From Eutreptiella sp. 'Long Island Sound 2002' (Eukaryota; Euglenozoa; Euglenophyceae; Eutreptiales; Eutreptiaceae), in the NCBI GenBank assembly GCA_964036045.1, contig OZ038385.1, positions 56,481,919 through 56,545,918 on the forward strand: 64,000 nt of DNA, given 5' to 3'. Numbering within the stretch: position 1 is the stretch's first letter; every line of letters begins with the position of its first letter. The notes beneath the pieces were generated by a model. It ran no database searches. It saw only the letters and a program-made list of their open reading frames with translations, and was not told the origin of the DNA. This document shows positions 53,101 through 61,200 of the stretch, in pieces. Position numbers and translations under genes: made by a program.

Positions 53101-55857
53101 AAGCGTTGGCCACAGGGATGCAACAACCGAAAGGGGGGGAGGGGGGGGGGGGGGGCTGCTTGGACCATGCAGCGTTGCTCCTCTGAAGAGTTTCGGACGC
53201 AAAAGAGCGATGCGCCACAGCTCTGTACTCGGCTTTGCTACCAAAAGGGTCAGTCTGCGGAGTCCGTCTGCGCTGTTTGTTTGCCGCAAATGTCTATGCC
53301 TCATCCCACTTAACAACGCGGTTTTACCGGGGCACTTGTCCGGGGGTATCCACCGGGTTTGACTCACATGACACGCCACACCGTCGTTATGCGGTGGCCC
53401 GGGTGAATGGCCCGGCGCTCTACCCGTTGGTTCTGCCGTCCAGTGCGTTGCAGTGCGTGGGGCGTTGCTGTGTGGTGCTGTGCAGATGCCCGATAAAGTG
53501 GAGGGCGCGAGGCATCCCCGTTCGGCTGTTGCGCCCCTCGCCCGGCCTCGCTTTCTGCCCGAGTGCAAAACCCCCAGAGCACTTGCGCGTGCGGGACTGA
53601 CGCACACGTGTGACGTCTGCCCACGCCTACCCTCCGCACGCCCGGGCCATCGGATGTCAGAGGTGCGGTGGAGGTGAGGTGAGGCGAGGCAATCTCCGGA
53701 CTCCAGCGTACCGTTACCCTCTATTCCTCGCAGCATCCCGCACGGCTCGCGGGCTCACGGGCACTCTACGATGGTGCGCTCCTGCCATTGCCCCCCCTCC
53801 CCCCCCGCCCTCTGGGGCTCGAACCGGGGGGCCTTTGCATCAGGCGTCATGTGCCCTGCGACACCTGAGCCATTTGACCTCGTTTTTGGGCGTCGCAGGG
53901 CTGCCCCTGGCAGTGACCATCTCCCTGGCCTACTCCATGAAGCAAATGCAGCGGGACAACTGCCTCGTGCGCGTCCTGGCGGCATGTGAGACGATGGGGG
54001 GGGCCAACACGATCTGCTCCGACAAGACCGGGACGCTGACGACCAATCGGATGTCGGTCGTGCAAGGTACATCCCCTGCGACGGTGCCCCGGCGGTGGGT
54101 CCGACGGGTGGTCAATGCCTGCGTTTGAAAGGGCGGGTATCGCACGACCCCCCCCCCCCCGCGCCCCGCGTCGCGCAGCACAAACCCGGACACTGGGACG
54201 AAAACTTGCTGATGAACAATGGCGGGAAGCGTCTATGGCGGGGACATCCAGTTCAGCCTCTTGACGCCCGCCCCCGCGGACCTGCAACCCCCCCTTCAAA
54301 ACTGCGCCACCGCGGGCGAAATGCCTGGACCTGCAGCGCCCCGGTGGTCCGGCAGCCCCCGTGCCCTGTGTTACGACTTCCCACGTCAGATGTGGCGGAG
54401 GGCACCCTCCGAACTTCACCGGCAAGAGACATGATTCGTGAAGCGCCGGCGGGGGATCGGGCGCCCCAAGGGCCGGTGGCGACACCCGCCCCCCCCCCCC
54501 CCACTCCCACGCGCTGCCCCCCAGAAGCGACCTCCACCGATGAGCAGGTCACACAAAGACATGGCACTGGACCCCCGGGGGCACTGCACGGCACCCCCCC
54601 AGCCCCCCAAACCGGGATGCCGCACCCGGACCCTCGACCGCAAGACCAGGACCACCCCCCCCCCCCCCGCGGGAGGGCCCAGGGTAGTGCCTCTTGGCCC
54701 AGATCTTTGGGCCACCCCTTCCCTAAAAGTGGGGAGCCAGCCGGACCAGCCGGGTATCGACCTACCGAACCGGCATCGGGGCTCCTTTTGACAACCCAGC
54801 ACCACTTGGGGGGGGGGGGGGGGGGAAGGACATATGGTGGACGGACCGGACAGCGCGTGGAGGAACAGGGCACCTGGGCCGCACAGAAACACAGCGAGGC
54901 AGGCTATGGACGGCCTGCGGACAGAGGCGTGTGGACAGTCAAACGACCCCGGCAATATCCAGCACATCCTCAATACGCCAATTATTGGGCGCCGCTGACG
55001 CGCAAACGGCACACGATGCCACATTCAGCACAGCCCCGACACGCCAACGACTGGGCTCCGCGAACGCGGAAACGACACCGGCAGGAGCACCGGCCGCAGC
55101 GGCCGACAGAAAGCAGCGACCCGACGCAACATGCGAAGGGAAGAACGGGTGACCGTCCAGGGCCTTGTAAAGGAACAACAACCCGACGGAATGTCACACG
55201 GGGGGGGGGGGGGGGGGGATGGGACCCCCCCACCCCCAACCCCCGCCCAGACCCCCCACGCCCTCAAAAGCAGCCCTGGCCGGGATTCCCGTGGCTCTCC
55301 CCGCCTCATGATCACACTTTTGCCCCCGGCGGATCGGGGCCTCATGGGGAGTCCCATGTTCGAGGCCTGTGCCCCTGTCGGCCCCCGCCCCGCGGTCCGG
55401 GCGCGGGGGAGCGGGGGCGTGAGGGACTGGGCAGACCAGTGGACCCCTCAAACGGCGGTGAAGTATCAGAATGGCCGTGCAGGAGGAGGGGTATACCCCC
55501 CCCCCCGACCAAAGTGACCGCCGTGGGACCAAACGAAATTTACGAAAGGGAAACTGGTCGGGCCACTTTTGGTACACAAAGTTTTGGGTCCCAGACCCCC
55601 CCCCCTCCCGTTCTGACACAGCCCCGGCCCCGGGCCTTCGCGGTGCGGTGTTCTGGGCTCAGGGTACATCGGGGAGCAGTCGTTCGACCTGACGCCGCCG
55701 CACGGCTTCGACTTCGCGACGGTGGACCAGGGCCTCCTCGCGCTGCTGTGCGAGAGCGTCAGTCTCAACAGCACCGTGGAGCAGAAAGTGACGGACTCGG
55801 TGTGCGCCTCGGGGCTGTCGTGCAGGGGCTGTTCGGATGCTGAGACCTGCGTTGAGG
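44208..55857 (+). CDS. P-type Ca2+-ATPase (PMCA/type IIB-like), 5' half only, eight exons
   Basis: ATP-driven Ca2+ export or sequestration pump. Exons: 44208-44374, 47221-47330, 48105-48281, 48886-49074, 51424-51570, 52098-52275, 53899-54066, 55663 to about 55800-55857 (3' end uncertain). All mapped introns are GT-AG and phases match at every join. In order: the N-terminal segment [15 protein letters not shown] and [23 protein letters not shown]1 ([14 protein letters not shown]); M2 ([17 protein letters not shown]); actuator domain with [19 protein letters not shown] and [17 protein letters not shown] and [10 protein letters not shown]3; M4 with [17 protein letters not shown] (PEGLP Ca2+-site motif); then [18 protein letters not shown] with the phosphorylated Asp; and [10 protein letters not shown] and [13 protein letters not shown] 5' exon (phase 2 entering 44208) is missing from my model. 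The nucleotide-binding domain, GDGxNDAP hinge and M5-M10 (roughly 500 or more residues) are not found before the WWE gene at 58.2 kb, so the locus looks truncated or rearranged, unless the rest lies beyond that gene. Confidence 0.92.
45085..45366. mobile_element. Dispersed ~350-bp repeat, copy A (5'-truncated)
   Basis: Homologous to copies B (54848-55199) and C (55958-56310). Shared core: cagcacatcctcaatacgcc, ctgacgcgcaaacgg, gggctccgcgaacgcggaaa, gtaaagaaacaacaacc and aatgtcacac. It includes an internal duplication of about 72 bp (the [25 protein letters not shown] frames). All three copies lie in this gene's introns. I see no transposase, so a non-autonomous element is the best description. 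Confidence 0.7.
47053..47194. repeat. Composite (TTG)n-(TCG)n-(TGC)n tract at a 3' splice site
   Basis: About 29 ttg units, then tcg, ttg and tgc units, ending in ctgcag 27 bases before the acceptor ctgcgtgcag|GACCC of Ca2+-ATPase exon 2. The run may supply the pyrimidine-like 3' region of the intron. Confidence 0.95.
49075..51423 (+). other. Ca2+-ATPase intron 4
   Basis: 2.35 kb with no recognised exon. Contains accgccaaccgcc runs (49797-49826), C runs near 49913 and 50102, and 50792-50810 poly-C. Ends in a good acceptor (cttccgctgcag). Confidence 0.6.
52276..53898 (+). other. Ca2+-ATPase intron 6
   Basis: 1.6 kb; (ca/cg)n at 52829-52862, a poly-G run at 53138-53153, and an accgcc-rich stretch (52975-53040). 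No exon recognised. Confidence 0.6.
54848..55199. mobile_element. Dispersed ~350-bp repeat, copy B
   Basis: Starts cagcgcgtggaggaacaggg just after a poly-G tract (54810-54828) and ends aatgtcacac before another (55200-55218). Nearly identical to copy C along its full length. Lies in Ca2+-ATPase intron 7. Confidence 0.85.
55460..55612. repeat. ~150-bp dispersed repeat, copy 1 (partner 63564-63718)
   Basis: Shared landmarks in the same order: agaatggccgt / ggaatggccgt, gtaggaggaggg-type run, accaaagtgacc, acgaaattta, gggaaact, ttttggtacacaaa. It ends about 50 bases before the 3' splice site of exon 8 in the Ca2+-ATPase gene. Confidence 0.85.
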
Positions 55858-55957
55858 TGCACACATCGCACCAACCCCCCCCCCCCCCCCATACCCACAT
55901 CTTTTGGAGGTGTGGCCCGGGGTGTGTGTGTGGGGGGGCGGGGGGGGGGGGACGGCG

Positions 55958-56310
55958 CGGACAGCGCGTGGAGGAACAGGGCACCTGGGCCGCACAGAAA
56001 CACAGCGAGGCAGGCTATGGACGGCCTGTGGACAGAGGTGTGTGGACAGTCAAACGACCACCGCAACAACCAGCACATCCTCAATACGCCAATTATTGGG
56101 CGCCGCTGACACGCAAACGGCACACCACGCCACATTCAGCACAGCCCCAACACACCAACTACTGGGCTCCGCGAACGCGGAAACGACACCAGCAGGAGCA
56201 CCGGCCGCAGCGGCCGACAGAAAGCAGCGACCCGACGCAACATGCGGAGGGAAGAACGGGTGACCGTCCAGGGCCCCGTAAAGGAGCAACAACCCGACGG
56301 AATGTCACAC
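55958..56310. mobile_element. Dispersed ~350-bp repeat, copy C
   Basis: Same 5' end (cggacagcgcgtggagg after a poly-G run) and same 3' end (aatgtcacac, then poly-G) as copy B, with scattered substitutions. Confidence 0.85.
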
Positions 56311-57276
56311 AGGGGGGGGGGGTTCGTGCCCACTGCTGCAGGGCTGCGGTCGCACGGGATGCCTTCTTTTTTCCGGAGTTGCACAGCCGAAGCACACACT
56401 ACCCTCTGACCAACAGCCCTTCCCTCGGGGGCGTGAACCGGGTGCCTGTGCATCTGCGGATCTGTGTCCGTCGAACACACGGTGTACAGCGCGTGAGCCG
56501 CTGCCCAGCCCCCGCAGCACCCGCTGCCGTCTGCTGGGGATCGGTCTGGGATGGTACGCGTCCCGCACTGGCGCACCCACTGACCGGACGTACCACACCT
56601 GAAACACGCGCCGCATGGGCCCTCGGCACTGCGCATACAGCGGTACCTCTACCTCGTCCGCAGTGCACCTTCCCCCGGGAGGGCCCGATGGCTGGACCCA
56701 AGGGCGGAGGGGCGCTCTCGCTCATGTGACTCGATGCTGCGCATAGTCCCCACGACCTTGTCAGGGGAGGAGGAGGAGCACAATCAAAAAGTGGGTACTG
56801 CCGGTGGAAATGACTCAATTCCAATTCCGAGCGTGGCGTCTGTAGAATAGTTCAGAACCGGAGGAGAGGGAGGGGGTTATGGATTTTCGTTTCGGTCCCT
56901 TGATACGTTCCCTTTGCTCCGGGGATTGACCGCATCGATGACATTTGGCTTTCTTTGCACGACAACTGCTTTCGACGCCTGCGGTGCACAGAGAAAGGGG
57001 TGTGTCAGCAGGGCTGGTCACCCTTCCACTGCTCAACAGGCGGCCTGCTTCAGAGCCATTCAGAATCCAGATTTTCATTCATTCAACTGGGCCATAGGGG
57101 TCCCGGCTCCGCCAGTCCTCAGACGCAAAGCAGCCCCCCCCCCCCCCCCCCGCCAACAGTTCGTTGCCAAAGGTACCCGCCTCAGCAGTCCGTGGGCGCC
57201 CCAACGGTCCACGGGCACAAAACGCACCCGAACCAAAAACTTGTTCATGGCTGCCTGATCGTTACGCTCCATTTTG

Positions 57277-57547
57277 TACCCCTACCTCACCCTAACCCCA
57301 ACCCTGACCCAAGCCCCAATCCTAACCCTAGCCCTAGCCCTAACCCTGGCGCTGATCTCGGGTTAGGGTTACGGTGAGGGCTAGGGTCAGGGCCAGTGTT
57401 GGGGTCCAAAGTGGAGAGCAATACTGTGGCAAAAGGCAGCCGTGAACAAATTTTGAAGGTCTTGTGCAGTCTAACAAACATGGCCGGCGTGCCCTAACCA
57501 ACTAGCTCCAAAGTTTAGGGTTAGGGGTTGGGGTTTGGGTTAGGGTG
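57277..57547. repeat. Interstitial telomere-like tracts in inverted arrangement
   Basis: Degenerate ccctaa/ccctag units at 57285-57350 run into gggttagggttacgg on the opposite strand sense at 57359-57400. A further gtttagggttaggggttggg tract lies at 57513-57547. The most frequent unit is CCCTAA/TTAGGG, with ccctga and ccccaa variants. Confidence 0.8.
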
Positions 57548-57754
57548 CACAAGTCTGCGTTAAAGGGAGGGAAGGGGTGGTTAGGGGGGCTTGTCCCCCT
57601 CACCCCTCACAGAAACCCCCCTAAATCACCCCGTCCAGGACCCCCCGCTCAAATTCCCCTCCCGGACCCCACCCAGCCGCCAATTATCCCTCCTAAATCC
57701 CCGGATCCCAAGCCGCCGCTTGCCATGAGGCCTCGTGCCAACAGTTAACACAGT

Positions 57755-57827
57755 TACCGCCCGCGGGGCTCGAACCCGCGACCACAAGGTTAAGAGCCTT
57801 GCGCTCTACCGACTGAGCTAGAGCGGC
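57755..57827 (-). tRNA. tRNA-Lys (anticodon CUU)
   Basis: Decodes AAG. The minus strand folds into a full 73-nt cloverleaf: acceptor GCCGCTC/GGGCGGT (7 pairs, two G-U), D arm GCTC-AGTCGGTA-GAGC, anticodon arm CAAGG-CTCTTAA-CCTTG with CTT at 34-36, variable loop TGGTC, T arm GCGGG-TTCGAGC-CCCGC, discriminator A. There is no intron, and CCA is not encoded, as expected for a nuclear gene. Internal A and B boxes are intact. No run of four or more T follows within about 20 nt downstream, which is unusual for a Pol III terminator. Confidence 0.96.
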
Positions 57828-58201
57828 TGGTTGCAATGCGGGGGTCCGATCATAAACAATAATGAAGCTGGACCTTGTCCCCTTAGTTGGTGGGGTACTC
57901 CGCGTCCTGCGCGAGGAGTCGCCCGCCCCCCCCGGTGAACAATGACTGCATGAAGTGCGTTGGCATTAGGGCACAGTTCATTGGCTTCAGGGTCAGACCC
58001 CGTTTCGTTGCCGAAGGTTTAGTTTAGCCATTCACGCACAAGTCCGTCTGACGCTGCCGTACCTCTGTCCCCCGCAATGTTAGTGTCTTTTGTCATGCCC
58101 AATGCCCGTCTCTCGCCGGACCGCAGCGTCGTGCACTTGAACGAGTGACGCACGCGCGCACAGTCTCCCCCGCGCCACACATTTCGGAAGTCGCCGCAGC
58201 G

Positions 58202-61200
58202 ATGGACGGCCCCATCCCGAAGGTAGTCCCGCCCACGGAGGCCCGGGAGTGGGAGGTGGAGGTGGATGGGGCGTGGTCGACGCTGCCTGCGGAGGCGTCG
58301 GACCAACTGAATGCCGCCGTGGCCAGCGGGCACAAGTCCTGCATGATCACGATGAAAGGGAACGTGTACGCCGTTGACCTCAAGGTCTTGAGGCAGACCA
58401 ATACCGGAACCGGCGTCTCCCGGGCTATTCGATCAAAGTCGCCGGGGCTGCCCCGGTTAGTGACCCCGCCGCTCTCGCCCGCACGCTCCGCCTCCGGAGG
58501 CGGCCAAAGCCGCAGAAGTTCTGGTCCCCCGTCTCCCACGAGCTCTGTGGCCTCTGGGAGGGTGCCGTCGTCGCCGGGTACCCCCGCCAGCGGCGCTGAG
58601 GGGCCGGTATGGGAGGTGCAGGTCGGGGACGCCTGGTCCTGCCTGCCCCAACATGTGATGCGGGAATTGGAGGAGGCGTATGTGGAGGGGTCGCAGGTCT
58701 GTGTCGTGAATGGCGGTGCGGCGCAGTTGAGGGACGGGGGGGCGGGGGGCAGTGGCGCTGTGCACGGGCAGCCGAGTTGTGCATAGGCAGTGGGGCTTTG
58801 CGTAGGCAGTAGGGCTGTGCGTGGGGAGTGGGGCTGTGCGTAGGGAGTGGGGCTGTGCGTAGGGAGTGGGGCTGTGCGTAGGCAGTAGGGCTGTGCGTAG
58901 GGAGTGGGGCTGTGCGTAGGCAGTAGGGCTGTGCGTAGGGAGTGGGGCTGTGCGTAGGCAGTAGGGCTGTGCGTAGGGAGTGGGGCTGTGCATAGGCAGT
59001 AGGGCTGTGCGTAGGGAGTGGGGCTGTGCGTTGGCAGTAGGGCTGTGCGTAGGGAGTGGGGCTGTGCTTAGGCAGTGGGGCTGTGCGTAGGGAGTGGGGC
59101 TGTGCGTAGGGAGTGGGGCTGTGCATAGGCAGTGGGGCTGTGCGTAGGCAGTAGGGCTGTGCGTAGGGAGTGGGGCTGTGCGTAGGCAGTAGGGCTGTGC
59201 GTAGGGAGTGGGGCTGTGCGTAGGGAGTGGGGCTGTGCATAGGCAGTGGGGCTGTGCTTAGGCAGTAGGGCTGTGCGTAGGGAGTGGGGCTGTGCGTAGG
59301 CAGTAGGGCTGTGCGTAGGGAGTGGGGCTGTGCGTAGGCAGTAGGGCTGTGCGTAGGGAGTGGGGCTGTGCGTAGGCAGTAGGGCTGTGCGTAGGGAGTG
59401 GGGCTGTGCATAGGCAGTAGGGCTGTGCGTAGGGAGTGGGGCTGTGCGTAGGCAGTAGGGCTGTGCGTAGGGAGTGGGGCTGTGCATAGGCAGTGGGGCT
59501 GTGCGTAGGGAATGGGGCTGTGCATAGGCAGTAGGGCTGTGCGTAGGGAGTGGGGCTGTGCGTAGGCAGTAGGGCTGTGCGTAGGGAGTGGGGCTGTGCG
59601 TTGGCAGTAGGGCTGTGCGTAGGGAGTGGGGCTGTGCGTAGGGAGTGGGGCTGTGCGTAGGGAGTGGGGCTGTGCGTAGGCAGTAGGGCTGTGCGTAGGG
59701 AGTGGGGCTGTGCATAGGCAGTGGGGCTGTGCGTAGGGAGTGGGGCTGTGCGTAGGGAGTGGGGCTGTGCATAGGCAGTGGGGCTGTGCTTAGGCAGTGG
59801 GGCTGTGCGTTGGCAGTGGGGCTGTGTATTGGCAGTGGGGCTGAGTATTGGCAGTGGTCCACAGTGAGTGCACTGGGCTCCCCCCCTGCTCCCCCGCTCC
59901 GCCCACACTCGCCACCCACTCAGTGCAGCCTGGCGGCGGGTATTCGGTGTGGGGACAAACGCTCTTCTCTCCTAAGCACAGTCCCGCTTGCCAATGCGCC
60001 CCCTCCCCAGAGACGCCTTTGCAATGCTGAATTTTCAAAGAGGAGCCCCCCCCCCGTCCTCCGTGTCTAACAACATATTTTTTGGAGACAAAGTCAATTT
60101 TATTCAAGAAAACATCTGCAGGCCCTTTCTCAGTCCACAAACCGTTGGGTATAGGGCCCCCCCTAACCCCCCTTCCCCCCTGCCCCTCTGCATCCTCTTC
60201 AAGCGGTTCATTCATGATTCAGCCTTCCTGACACATGACGCCTGACGTACCAGTACGGGAATCGAGTTCCAAGCCGTCCAAGGGACCAGGTGACCCCCGG
60301 GATGGCCTGGCCGGGGTGTTCAAGCTCTACCTCTGCTGCCCCCCCCCCATCCCCCCACCCGCTGCCCTATCTAAACTTATCTGTGCAAATTGCGCTGGGC
60401 GCCTGAGCCAAAGTTGTGTACGCAGTTCATCACCGCAGCTTTTGCCTTTTTTTTTGCGGACGCGAGTAGCGCCAGGAAGGAACAATTGGTTGACGGCTGC
60501 TGGGCTGGGTCTGTGGATGCGACCCCTCCTTAATGAAGTTGCCCGATGGCAAAGCCCCCAAGAAGAGGACCCCGCTGTGGATTTTTTTGCCCCCCCCCCC
60601 CAAGGGCCCCCGTCCGCGTCGGTTCCACTGCGACTACCCGCCAACTCTCGCTTGAAAAGGAGAGGGCTAAGAGGGGGGCTGGGGAGGCAGGGGGGCACAA
60701 CATATCGTACCAAAATGACGGGTACGTTGCGCTGATCATTTTGAGACACATCCGACGCGGAAGGGACCTGAGCACATAGTGGGACATGTGGTGCTGTTCT
60801 CCCGAGGCAAGCAGGGGGAGGAGGAGGAGGAGGGACCAGTTTATGCTGTTACCCCACCGTGGCCGCCAGGGGCGGGCATGAACGTGGAAGACCCTCTGTG
60901 ACTCCTCCTCATCACACATTGTTGTCATGAGATGGCTATATGAGAGTATGCGAGCGGGCCAGAGAGGACACCCTATCACAGGGTGCATGAGTCTGGGCAC
61001 AAGCGGGAAGCAGGCACCCACGGTTACAACGTGCGACTCCCGGCCCGGGTGTCTGGGCTCTGGGCTGCCGAGTTTCACTTAAATGCTCTGACAGTACGAG
61101 GCGTTACTTCTGTGGCCATGCTCCAGCGGTATTACGGCCGGGCGATGTGTGCTAAAAGAAGCGACAGCCTGTGAGAGACCCCCATTAAGTGCCCAGAGGG

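Larger units (their letters stand above)
55858..58201. other. Region between the truncated Ca2+-ATPase and the WWE gene
   Basis: Holds element copy C, the telomere-like tracts and the tRNA gene. In 56320-57280 no exon is recognised, and no trace of the Ca2+-ATPase nucleotide-binding or hinge motifs is seen in the displayed frames. Confidence 0.6.

Noticed and set aside
54180-54310. Possible Ca2+-ATPase exon after 'gcgcag' at 54179
   Set aside because: In the required phase it gives no family similarity and soon stops, whereas the 55663 acceptor restores [13 protein letters not shown].
54095-55843. 582-codon plus-strand frame
   Set aside because: Spans the intron 7 repeats and poly-G/C runs and is out of phase with the Ca2+-ATPase exons; no domain seen.
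58425-59919. Minus-strand frames of 180-366 codons rich in His/Pro/Leu
   Set aside because: Translations of the 19-bp minisatellite; the right-hand end is antisense to the WWE exon, which has clear domain and splice support.
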